A stretch of DNA of 64,000 bases. Source: SZUA-365 sp964635845. Lineage in GTDB: Bacteria; Bacteroidota; Ignavibacteria; SZUA-365. The notes under the pieces were generated by a model. It worked only from the letters and a program-made list of their open reading frames with translations, did no database searches and was not told where the DNA came from. Position numbers and translations under genes: made by a program. Where the stretch lies: positions 4,079 through 68,078 of the forward strand of contig CAZWNO010000008.1 in the NCBI GenBank assembly GCA_964635845.1. Direction: 5' to 3'. Numbering within the stretch: position 1 is the first letter of the stretch; every line of letters starts with the position of its first letter. Shown here one piece after another: positions 23,932 through 32,479 of the stretch.

Positions 23932-25041
23932 ATGGAATCACTGCTCCAATCCTTTCTCGGCGACAACCTTCTGACTCTGGTGCTGTACTGCGCGCTGCCC
24001 CTCGTGCTGATCATCCTTTACGCCCTGCTCGCCATCCTGGGTGAAGTGAAGATTTCGGCGTGGATGCAGGATAGGCTCGGCCCGATGCGCACCGGTCCCT
24101 GGGGAATCATCCAGCCCGTCGCCGACGTCCTCAAGCTCCTGCAGAAAGAAGACATCACCCCCGCGCAATCCGACAAGCTCCTCTTCAATCTCGCGCCCTA
24201 CATCGCCTTCATGAGCGCCTATGCGGCCTTCGCCATCGTGCCTTTCAGCAGCGAGTACGTCGGCGCCAACCTCGATCTCGGCATCTTCTATCTGCTCGCC
24301 ATCAGTTCCCTCAATGTCGCGGCCATCATGATGGCCGGGTGGGCCTCGCACAACAAGTACAGCCTCTTCGGAGCGATGCGCGCGGTGGCGCAGATCGTCA
24401 GCTACGAAGTGCCGGCCGCGATGGTGCTGGTGATCATCGTGCTCTTCGTCGGCAGCATGAACCTGCAGGACATCGTGACGGCGCAGTCGGGACCGGTCTG
24501 GAACTGGATCATCTTCGGCGGACCGAAGCAGGATGTCACGCTCGCCGGCGGCACCGTGCTCGGCGCATCGTGGGTGAATCTCGTGTACCTGCCACTCTTC
24601 CTCGCCACCTTCGTGATCTACTATATCTCGGGACTGGCGGAAACAAACCGCACACCGTTCGACATTCCCGAAGCGGAGTCCGAGCTGGTGTCGGGTTATC
24701 ACACGGAATACAGCGGCATGAAGTTCGCGATGTTCTTCATGGCGGAATACTCGAACATGTTCCTCGTCTCCATCGTCACCTCGGTGCTGTTCTTCGGCGG
24801 CTGGAACAGTCCGTTCGGCGCGTATATCGGCGAGGCCTTCGATGCATCCTGGCTCGTGGCGGTCGAACAGTTCCTCTGGCTGGTGTTCAAGGGACTGTTC
24901 TTCGTCTTCGTCATGATCTGGGTGCGCTGGACGCTTCCGCGTCTTCGCGTGGACCAGCTGATGTACATGAGCTGGAAGGTGCTGATCCCGTTTTCCTTCG
25001 GCATCGCACTCGTGGTCGGCTTTCTCGTGGTCATCCTCTAG
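23932..25041 (+). CDS. nuoH: NADH-quinone oxidoreductase subunit H
   Basis: The 369-residue membrane subunit has about eight transmembrane helices and links the quinone chamber to the proton channels. Motifs: DRLGPMRTGPWGIIQPVADV, YEVPAAMVLVIIVLFVGSMN, and ETNRTPFDIPEAESELVSGY. Confidence 0.97.
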   Translation: MESLLQSFLGDNLLTLVLYCALPLVLIILYALLAILGEVKISAWMQDRLGPMRTGPWGIIQPVADVLKLLQKEDITPAQSDKLLFNLAPYIAFMSAYAAFAIVPFSSEYVGANLDLGIFYLLAISSLNVAAIMMAGWASHNKYSLFGAMRAVAQIVSYEVPAAMVLVIIVLFVGSMNLQDIVTAQSGPVWNWIIFGGPKQDVTLAGGTVLGASWVNLVYLPLFLATFVIYYISGLAETNRTPFDIPEAESELVSGYHTEYSGMKFAMFFMAEYSNMFLVSIVTSVLFFGGWNSPFGAYIGEAFDASWLVAVEQFLWLVFKGLFFVFVMIWVRWTLPRLRVDQLMYMSWKVLIPFSFGIALVVGFLVVIL

Positions 25042-25072
25042 TACCCATCTGATTGGATAAACAAACGACGTT

Positions 25073-25696
25073 ATGAGCGGATACTTCAAGAACATATACG
25101 ACGGCCTCGCCACGGCGTTGGTGGGGATGAAGATCACTCTCGACCATCTCTTCGTCAGGAATGTGACCATCCAGTATCCCGACGAACGGCATGTGATTCC
25201 CGAGCGGGTGCGCAACCGGCTTTACGTGAACATGGACGACTGCATCGGCTGCGACCAGTGCGCGAAGGCCTGTCCCGTCAACTGCATCACGATTGAAACG
25301 GCCAAGGCGCTGCCCGACGAGGAACTCGGCGAGACCTCGACCGGCAACCGCAAGCGTCTCTGGGTGACACGATTCGACATCGACTTCGCGAAGTGCTGCT
25401 ACTGCGGCCTCTGCGTGCCGCCGTGTCCCACGGAGTGCATCTTCATGACGCCGGTGTTCGAGTTCTCCGAGTACAATCGCAACGATCTGCTCTTCCGCTT
25501 CTCGACGCTCACCGAGGAAGAGGCGGCCGTGAAGATCGCGAACGCGGAGCGCGCCAAGCAGGAAGCGGAAGCGAAGAAGGCCGCGGAACTCGAGGCGAAG
25601 AAGAGGGCCGCCGCGGAGAAAGCTGCCGCGGAGAAGGCCGCTGCGGAAAATCCCCCGGCCGCGGAAGACGCTCCCGCGCGGGACAACAACGGATAA
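25073..25696 (+). CDS. nuoI: NADH-quinone oxidoreductase subunit I with charged C-terminal extension
   Basis: The 207-residue 2x[4Fe-4S] ferredoxin-like subunit carries the two cluster motifs CIGCDQCAKACPVNC and CCYCGLCVPPCPTEC. After about residue 150 it continues into an Ala/Lys/Glu-rich stretch of about 50 residues (AKKAAELEAKKRAAAEKAAA) predicted to be helical or coiled-coil, which is absent from ordinary NuoI. The extension may dock an electron-input partner; that is inference. Confidence 0.95.
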   Translation: MSGYFKNIYDGLATALVGMKITLDHLFVRNVTIQYPDERHVIPERVRNRLYVNMDDCIGCDQCAKACPVNCITIETAKALPDEELGETSTGNRKRLWVTRFDIDFAKCCYCGLCVPPCPTECIFMTPVFEFSEYNRNDLLFRFSTLTEEEAAVKIANAERAKQEAEAKKAAELEAKKRAAAEKAAAEKAAAENPPAAEDAPARDNNG

Positions 25697-25759
25697 CAGG
25701 CGAACACGCCGCGGCGCAGCGCGCGACCGCGGCCATATGCAATCAACACGCTTGAGCCA

Positions 25760-26257
25760 ATGGAACTGACAATTCTTTTCTACGTATTCGCGGCGCTGAC
25801 GCTGCTGCCGGCCCTGGTGGTCGTCTTTTCGCGAAGCCTCATCTACGCGGCGTTCTCGCTGCTGTTCACCTTCATGGGAGTGGCGGGGCTGTACGTGCTG
25901 CTGACCGCCGATTTCATCGCCATCGCCCAGATCATGGTCTATGTCGGCGGCATCCTGATCCTGCTCGTCTTTGGCGTGATGCTCACGAGGCGCGCGACGG
26001 ACATCGAGATCAGTTCGGGCGTGATGAATACGTTTCCCGCGCTGATCGTTGTTGCGGTGGCGCTCGCAATACTCCTCGTGGCGGTCACGGGCGGCGGCTG
26101 GTTCATCACGGACGCGCCGCAGGTCCAGGGCACGGCACTCGAGATCGGCGAACTGCTGCTGACCACCTTCGTCCTCCCGTTCGAGGTTGCAGGCATCCTT
26201 CTCCTCGTCGCGGTGATGGGCGCCGCGCTCATCGCCCGCAAACCGAAGGAGGTGTAG
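25760..26257 (+). CDS. nuoJ: NADH-quinone oxidoreductase subunit J
   Basis: The 165-residue membrane subunit has five predicted helices. Family features are ARSLIYAAFSLLFTFMGVAG-like text (here SRSLIYAAFSLLFTFMGVAG), followed by ADFIAIAQIMVYVGGILILL with the pi-bulge helix of TM3. Its stop is one base from the nuoK start. Confidence 0.95.
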   Translation: MELTILFYVFAALTLLPALVVVFSRSLIYAAFSLLFTFMGVAGLYVLLTADFIAIAQIMVYVGGILILLVFGVMLTRRATDIEISSGVMNTFPALIVVAVALAILLVAVTGGGWFITDAPQVQGTALEIGELLLTTFVLPFEVAGILLLVAVMGAALIARKPKEV

Positions 26258-26258
26258 C

Positions 26259-26570
26259 ATGTGGGAAATCGGGCTTTCGCATTACCTCGTCGTGAGCGCC
26301 GTCCTGTTCTGTCTCGGCGTGCTCGCGCTCGCGACGCGGCGCAACGTCGTGCTGATGCTCATGGGCATCGAGTTCATCCTCAATTCCGCCAATATCAACC
26401 TGATTGCGTTCTCGCACTATCAGGGGATGAATCTGAACGGGCACGTGTTCGCGCTCTTCGTCATCATCCTCGCGGCCGTCGAGGCTGCCGTCGCGCTGGC
26501 CATCGTACTGCATATCTTCCGCATGAACAACACCGTCGAAGCCGACCGGATCGCACGTCTCAAGGAATGA
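26259..26570 (+). CDS. nuoK: NADH-quinone oxidoreductase subunit K
   Basis: The 103-residue subunit has three helices: LSHYLVVSAVLFCLGVLALA, then RRNVVLMLMGIEFILNSANI with the membrane Glu of the proton path, and ALFVIILAAVEAAVALAIVL with the second Glu. Its stop codon overlaps the start of the OmpA-type gene by 4 bases (ATGA). Confidence 0.95.
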   Translation: MWEIGLSHYLVVSAVLFCLGVLALATRRNVVLMLMGIEFILNSANINLIAFSHYQGMNLNGHVFALFVIILAAVEAAVALAIVLHIFRMNNTVEADRIARLKE

Positions 26571-28564
26571 CGGTCCCGCGTCCATATCGCTCGCGACCGC
26601 ATCGCCGTTCCGGCGTCCTGCTGCTGACTTGCATGCTGGCGCTCGGCGCGTGCATGTCCGCTCGCGCGCAGAAGATCACGTACACCTGGGATCCCGAGCA
26701 CATGCTCGTCATCGGGGCCGGTGGCGGGGCGACGAAGTACTTCGGTGAATTCACCGATCAGTATTACGGCGCCATGCTCTACGGCCACGCCCGCTACAAC
26801 CTGCTCTCGGAACTCGGTGTGCAGCTCGACGGCGGATTCGGCAACTACGTGTACAACCGGCGCCTGCGCGACGAGTTCAAGGACGTCTACACGCGGCAGT
26901 TCTTCCGCGATCCGCGCCTCGTCGGGATGCTGGAATTCCCGTACGGCGATTTCAGCACGATCGCGGACGATCCCCGCATGCGCAACACGGTGTTCGAGAA
27001 AGACAAACTGTGGTTCGCCGAAGTGCGCGCGGTGATCAATCTGTTCCCGAAACGCTGGGTGAATCCCTACATCACCGCGGGCGCGGGCGTGATGCGCTAC
27101 GAGAATGCGAATGCGGAGATGAAACTCTCCGACGGCCATTCGCTGCTGAATGTCACTTTCGGGAAAGAAGACTTTGCTGTCGATGCGAACGGGAAGCGCG
27201 AGCCAGGGATCTCGACGCTTCCGGCGGACGCGAACACCCTGACCATCATCCCGGTCGGCTTCGGCTTCGATATCCTGCTGACCGAGCAGATCGCGATCAA
27301 TGCGGATCTCAGTTATCGCTTTTTGCTCGGTGACGGGAATGACATGATGGACGGGCTCGGAAACATCGTGCAGGAGAATTTCAATTTCGCAGGACGCGTC
27401 GACCGCATCAAGTCGATCGAGAACGCGGATTCCTGGGGGAGTTTCACGCTCGGCGTGCAGTTCTATCTGTTCGGCCACAGCGATCGCGACGGCGACGGCC
27501 TGTCGGACACCTACGAAGAGAGCATCGGCACCGATCCGCTCAATCCCGATACCGACGGCGACGGCCTGAGCGACAGCGACGAATTGAATACGCATCACAC
27601 CGATCCGCTGAAAACGGACAGCGATGACGATCGGCTGACGGACATGGAGGAAGTCGCGAAGAAGACCGATCCCGCCAATCCGGACACGGACAAGGACGGA
27701 CTGACGGAGGGCGAGGAATTCGCGCACGGCACGGATCCCTTCGATCCCGATTCGGACAAGGACGGGCTGACAGACGGCGACGAAGTGCATCAATTCCACT
27801 CCGATCCGCTGCGCAGCGATTCCGACGCGGACGGTCTTCGCGACATCGAGGAGGTGCGGGTGCACCACAGCGATCCGCGCAGTCAGGACACCGACGGCGA
27901 CGGACTCGACGACCGCCGGGAAATAGAGCTGCGGACGAACGCCGCCATGGCCGATACCGACGGTGACGGACTGGCGGACGGCGATGAGGTGAACGTGCAT
28001 CACACGGATCCGCTGAAATCAGACAGCGACGGGGATGGATTGTCCGACGGCATGGAGATCAGCAGCGGTTCCGACCCCGCGGCGCGCGACAGCGATCACG
28101 ACGGAATCGTCGACGGGCAGGACGGCTGCCCGGACCAGGCTGAAACCGTCAACAATTACCGCGACGGCGACGGCTGTCCAGATGACATTCCGCTGACGAC
28201 GGAGGCACTTCGTCCCGGACAGTCGCTGGTGCTGGAAGGCGTGCAATTCGAGGAAGGCTCGGCAACGCTGACGCCGCAGGCGCGCGCAATCCTTCGCGGG
28301 GCCGTGCAGACGCTGAAGGACAATCCGTCGGTCATCGTCGAGGTCGGCGGACACACCGACAGCCGCGGAAATGCCTCGGCGAATCGCGAGCTCTCGCGAC
28401 TGCGCGCGGAATCCGTACTGCTCTACCTGGTCGGGGAGGGGATTCCGGACACGCGGCTCCGTTCGCGCGGCTATGGCGAAGACCAGCCCCGCTCGGGCAA
28501 CAGCACCGAAGCCGGACGCGCGCGCAACCGCCGCATCGAATTCAAAGTGCTCTCGACAAACTGA
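26567..28564 (+). CDS. Outer-membrane protein: barrel-like domain, ten TSP3-type calcium repeats and OmpA domain, inside the nuo operon
   Basis: ATG 26567 overlaps the nuoK stop by 4 bases (ATGA), with AAGGA immediately before it. The 665-residue product has a signal peptide with hydrophobic core VLLLTCMLALGAC (cleavage near SARAQ), a beta-rich region of about 270 residues resembling outer-membrane barrel domains, and ten Asp-rich thrombospondin-type-3-like units between about residues 305 and 539 (DTDGDGLSDSDELNTHHTDP). The OmpA peptidoglycan-binding domain ends the protein (FEEGSATLTPQ, VEVGGHTDSRGNASANRELS, RSRGYGEDQP). It should span from the outer membrane to peptidoglycan. Nothing in this architecture belongs to complex I, so its place between nuoK and nuoL is odd. 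Confidence 0.9.
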   Translation: MTVPRPYRSRPHRRSGVLLLTCMLALGACMSARAQKITYTWDPEHMLVIGAGGGATKYFGEFTDQYYGAMLYGHARYNLLSELGVQLDGGFGNYVYNRRLRDEFKDVYTRQFFRDPRLVGMLEFPYGDFSTIADDPRMRNTVFEKDKLWFAEVRAVINLFPKRWVNPYITAGAGVMRYENANAEMKLSDGHSLLNVTFGKEDFAVDANGKREPGISTLPADANTLTIIPVGFGFDILLTEQIAINADLSYRFLLGDGNDMMDGLGNIVQENFNFAGRVDRIKSIENADSWGSFTLGVQFYLFGHSDRDGDGLSDTYEESIGTDPLNPDTDGDGLSDSDELNTHHTDPLKTDSDDDRLTDMEEVAKKTDPANPDTDKDGLTEGEEFAHGTDPFDPDSDKDGLTDGDEVHQFHSDPLRSDSDADGLRDIEEVRVHHSDPRSQDTDGDGLDDRREIELRTNAAMADTDGDGLADGDEVNVHHTDPLKSDSDGDGLSDGMEISSGSDPAARDSDHDGIVDGQDGCPDQAETVNNYRDGDGCPDDIPLTTEALRPGQSLVLEGVQFEEGSATLTPQARAILRGAVQTLKDNPSVIVEVGGHTDSRGNASANRELSRLRAESVLLYLVGEGIPDTRLRSRGYGEDQPRSGNSTEAGRARNRRIEFKVLSTN

Positions 28565-28605
28565 TACATGAAACAGGCGAACACAAAACGAGTCCGAATA
28601 CAGCC

Positions 28606-30819
28606 ATGACAGCTGACACACTGCTCACCCTGGTCCTGATCATTCTTCTCATGCCCCTGTTCTCCTTTGCGCTGCTGCTCTCCTTCGGGAAGCGACTGCC
28701 GCGCCAGGGCGACGTCATCGCGACCGGGCTGATGTTCCTGAATCTCGGCCTTTCCTTCGTGGTGCTCTTCGGCGTCTACGCGCTGCCCGAGACGCCCGCG
28801 ATACACGGATTTGCCCAGACACCGATCCAGATGAATTTCCAGTGGGTGAATTTCCACACCACGATAGACGTGTTCGGAAAGACCATCCCGCTGCAGATCG
28901 AGCTCGGCCTCCTGCTCGACAGGGTGGTCGCGATCATGCTTGTGGTCGTCATGATAATCACCTCGCTGGTGCATCTGTTCTCTATCGGCTACATGCACGG
29001 GGATGCGAAGTATTCACGGTATTTCGCCTTCCTGGGAATCTTCGCCTTCTCGATGCTCGGCATCGTCGTGACGAACAATTTCCTGATGATGTACGCCGCC
29101 TGGGAACTGGTCGGACTCAGCTCCTACCTGCTCATCGGATTCTGGTACGAGAAGCCGATGCCCGCATATGCCGGCACCAAGGCCTTCCTGATGAACCGTG
29201 TCGGCGACATCGGCATGCTGATCGGCATCCTGATCCTGTACGCCAATTACGGCACCTTCCGCTTCGACGAAATCTTCGCCCACATCGCGAACGGAAACCT
29301 TCCCTTCGGATCCGAGACGTGGCTCACGGCGGCCGGTATCTGTATCTTCATGGGCGCGATCGGGAAGAGCGCGCAGTTCCCCCTGCACACCTGGCTTCCC
29401 GACGCGATGGAGGGTCCGACGCCCGTCAGCGCCCTCATACATGCCGCGACCATGGTCGCCGCAGGCGTGTACCTGGTGGCGCGCACATTCCCGATGATGT
29501 CGGGCGGGGCGCTGATCGTCATCGCCACCATCGGAACGATCACCGCATTCGTCGCGGCCACGATCGCGATCGTACAGAACGATATCAAGAAAGTGCTGGC
29601 CTATTCCACGGTCAGCCAGCTCGGTTACATGATCCTCGCGCTCGGCGTCGGGGCGTACACGGCCGGGTTCTTCCATCTCGTCACGCACGCGATGTTCAAG
29701 GCCTGCCTCTTTCTCGGTTCGGGTTCCGTCATCCACGCCATGCACCACGGATTGCACAAGATCCACGATCATGACACCGACGCGCAGGATATCCGCAACA
29801 TGGGCGGTCTCGCGAAGAAAATGCCCGTGACCTTCGCCACGTTCCTGGTCGCCACGCTGGCGATCTCCGGCGTGCCCCTGTTCTCGGGCTTCCTGAGCAA
29901 GGACGAGATTCTCGCCGGCGCGTGGGCGTTCGGCAGCCTCACGGGAAGCATCGCCGTGATCATTCCCTGGATAGGATTCGGCGTCGCGGCCCTGACGGCG
30001 TTCTACATGTTCCGCCTCGTCATCCTGACCTTCCTCGGAGAATCGAAGCGTCCCGATGTGTACGAGCACATCCAGGAGTCGCCGATGACAATGAAAGTGC
30101 CGATCATGGTGCTCGCGACATTGTCTATCTGGATCTTTTTCTCCTTCAACCCGTTCTCAGGCCCCAGCGGCTGGTTCGTGAAGTCCCTGCCCGCTCCTGC
30201 CACCGTCACCGGCGCGCAGTGGTATCCCTTCGCGCATGCCGCTGCTCTTCACGGTGAGGCTGCACACGCAGCGACAATACCTGCGGCGGCAGCGGAGATT
30301 GCGGGGACGGAATCCGTGGAGGAAGCCCCGGTTCCCGTGACTGCCAATCCCTCGCAGGAGGCGCTCGAGCATAAGACGCACGAGTCGCACCTCCCGGCGA
30401 TGATCACGTCGCTGATCGTCGCATTCAGCGGCATCCTGCTTGCCTTCGGCGTATACCGCCGCAGGATGATCGATCCCGACCGCGTCGCGGAGCGTGTCGC
30501 GCCGCTGTATCGCTTCCTGTACAACAAATGGTATTTCGACGAGATCTACGAGAAGTGGGTGGTCGTACCCGGCGTGCACCTCGTGGCGCGGATGGCCAAC
30601 TGGTTCGACATGCATATCGTCGACGGCGCCGTCAACGGCGCGGCCTCGATAACCACCTGGCAGTCGCGCATCAGCGGTCTCTTCGACAAGTGGGTGGTCG
30701 ACGGCCTGGTCAACGGCACCGCGTACTTCGTCGGTTTCTTCGGCATTCTTCTCAAGAAAACCCAGACNNNNNNNNNNGTCCTGGCGGGTGTGGTCGTCCT
30801 GTTCTGGTTCTTCATCTAA
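28606..30819 (+). CDS. nuoL: NADH-quinone oxidoreductase subunit L (contains a 10-N gap)
   Basis: The 737-residue antiporter-like subunit has about 16 transmembrane helices. Motifs: MYAAWELVGLSSYLLIGFWY, FMGAIGKSAQFPLHTWLPDA and AMEGPTPVSALIHAATMVAA with the channel Lys and Glu. A long Ala/Glu-rich soluble insertion lies around residues 545-600. The gap at 30768-30777, just before the last helix, keeps the frame, but the true length is unknown. It forms the distal proton channel of complex I. Confidence 0.96.
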   Translation: MTADTLLTLVLIILLMPLFSFALLLSFGKRLPRQGDVIATGLMFLNLGLSFVVLFGVYALPETPAIHGFAQTPIQMNFQWVNFHTTIDVFGKTIPLQIELGLLLDRVVAIMLVVVMIITSLVHLFSIGYMHGDAKYSRYFAFLGIFAFSMLGIVVTNNFLMMYAAWELVGLSSYLLIGFWYEKPMPAYAGTKAFLMNRVGDIGMLIGILILYANYGTFRFDEIFAHIANGNLPFGSETWLTAAGICIFMGAIGKSAQFPLHTWLPDAMEGPTPVSALIHAATMVAAGVYLVARTFPMMSGGALIVIATIGTITAFVAATIAIVQNDIKKVLAYSTVSQLGYMILALGVGAYTAGFFHLVTHAMFKACLFLGSGSVIHAMHHGLHKIHDHDTDAQDIRNMGGLAKKMPVTFATFLVATLAISGVPLFSGFLSKDEILAGAWAFGSLTGSIAVIIPWIGFGVAALTAFYMFRLVILTFLGESKRPDVYEHIQESPMTMKVPIMVLATLSIWIFFSFNPFSGPSGWFVKSLPAPATVTGAQWYPFAHAAALHGEAAHAATIPAAAAEIAGTESVEEAPVPVTANPSQEALEHKTHESHLPAMITSLIVAFSGILLAFGVYRRRMIDPDRVAERVAPLYRFLYNKWYFDEIYEKWVVVPGVHLVARMANWFDMHIVDGAVNGAASITTWQSRISGLFDKWVVDGLVNGTAYFVGFFGILLKKTQXXXXVLAGVVVLFWFFI

Positions 30820-30861
30820 TACAGCGAACAAACGAAGTAACAGCATACATCCGGAGGATTG

Positions 30862-32442
30862 ATGCAATTCCCGATACTCACAGTGATCACCTTCCTGCCC
30901 GTGCTGGGCATGATCATCGTGCTCCTGCTGCCCAAAGAAAAGATCCGTGCACTGCAGACCACGACAGCCATCGTCACAGGCCTGCAGGTCCTCCTCGCCA
31001 TTATCATCTGGATGGCGTTCGACAGCGCCAAAACCGGCATCAACGAGGTCGCGACGATGCAGTTCGTCGAGCGGCTTCCGTGGATCGTGATTCCCGAGAC
31101 TCCATGGTTCGGCGAGATACGCATCGAGTATTTTCTCGGCATCGATGGCCTTTCGATGCCCATGGTGCTGCTCACCGCGCTGATCAGCTTCCTGGCGACC
31201 TTCTCGTCGTTCAGCATCGACAAATCCGTCAAGGGCTATTTCGCCATGTTCCTGCTCCTGGACACCGGCATGATGGGCGTATTCGTTTCGCTCGACATGT
31301 TCCTCTTCTACGTGTTCTGGGAACTGATGCTGCTGCCGATGTACTTCCTGATCGGCATCTGGGGCGGTCCGCGACGCGAATACGCCGCGATCAAGTTCTT
31401 CCTGTACACGCTCGCGGGCTCGGTGCTGCTGCTGCTGGTCATGATCGGCCTGTATTTCAGCACCATCGATCCGCAGACCGGCGTGCACACCTTCAACGTG
31501 ATCGCGATGATGGATCCCGCGAACATGACGCAGGGAATCTTCTCGACCATCGGCAGCACGGCCAGGATGGTGGCGTTCGTCGGCCTCTTCATCGCCTTCG
31601 CGATCAAGGTCCCGATCTTCCCCTTCCACACGTGGCTGCCTGATGCGCACGTCGAGGCGCCGACCGCTATCTCGGTCATTCTTGCCGGCGTGCTCCTGAA
31701 GATGGGAACCTACGGACTGCTGCGCATCAGCTTTCCGATCCTACCGGAAATGACGCATTACTTCCAGATCCCGATGATGATCCTGGGCTTCGTCAACATC
31801 GTCTACGGCGCGCTGTGCGCCATGGCGCAGACGGATTTCAAGAAGCTCATCGCTTATTCGTCCATCTCGCACATGGGCTACGTCCTGCTCGGCATGGCGG
31901 CGCTCAACGTGCAGGGCATGACGGGCGCGGTGTTCCAGATGTTCAATCACGGCACGATCACCGCCATGCTCTTCCTCCTGGTGGGCGTGCTCTACGATCG
32001 CGCCCACACCCGCGGACTCAACGAGTTCGGCGGCGTCTACAACAAGATGCCGATGTATTCCTTCCTCACCGTCATCGCGTTTTTCGCGGCCATCGGCCTG
32101 CCGTCGATGAGCGGCTTCATCAGCGAGGCCTTCGTGTTTCTCGGCGCCTTCCAGACCAGCAAGCTGTGGACCATCCTCTCCACGCTCGGCATCGTCCTGG
32201 GCGCGGGCTATATGCTCTGGACCTTCCAGCGCGTGTTCATGGGCACGCTCCCCGAGAAGTGGGAGAATGTGCTTCCGGATGTCAACGGACGTGAGATGTT
32301 CACCCTGATTCCGCTGGCCATGATCATCGTCGCCCTCGGCATCTACCCGACACCGGCGCTGAACTGGATGACAACTTCGCTCGGACATCTGGTCGAATTC
32401 GTCAACACCAGCGCCGCTCCGGTCCTGTTCAGCACGTTCTAA
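30862..32442 (+). CDS. nuoM: NADH-quinone oxidoreductase subunit M
   Basis: ATG 30862 follows CCGGAGG by 4 bases. The 526-residue antiporter-like subunit has YVFWELMLLPMYFLIGIWGG, FIAFAIKVPIFPFHTWLPDA and HVEAPTAISVILAGVLLKMG, the signature proton-channel Lys/Glu helices. Confidence 0.97.
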   Translation: MQFPILTVITFLPVLGMIIVLLLPKEKIRALQTTTAIVTGLQVLLAIIIWMAFDSAKTGINEVATMQFVERLPWIVIPETPWFGEIRIEYFLGIDGLSMPMVLLTALISFLATFSSFSIDKSVKGYFAMFLLLDTGMMGVFVSLDMFLFYVFWELMLLPMYFLIGIWGGPRREYAAIKFFLYTLAGSVLLLLVMIGLYFSTIDPQTGVHTFNVIAMMDPANMTQGIFSTIGSTARMVAFVGLFIAFAIKVPIFPFHTWLPDAHVEAPTAISVILAGVLLKMGTYGLLRISFPILPEMTHYFQIPMMILGFVNIVYGALCAMAQTDFKKLIAYSSISHMGYVLLGMAALNVQGMTGAVFQMFNHGTITAMLFLLVGVLYDRAHTRGLNEFGGVYNKMPMYSFLTVIAFFAAIGLPSMSGFISEAFVFLGAFQTSKLWTILSTLGIVLGAGYMLWTFQRVFMGTLPEKWENVLPDVNGREMFTLIPLAMIIVALGIYPTPALNWMTTSLGHLVEFVNTSAAPVLFSTF

Positions 32443-32479
32443 ACGCACGTAAGACGACACTTAAACAAGTGCAGCCCTC

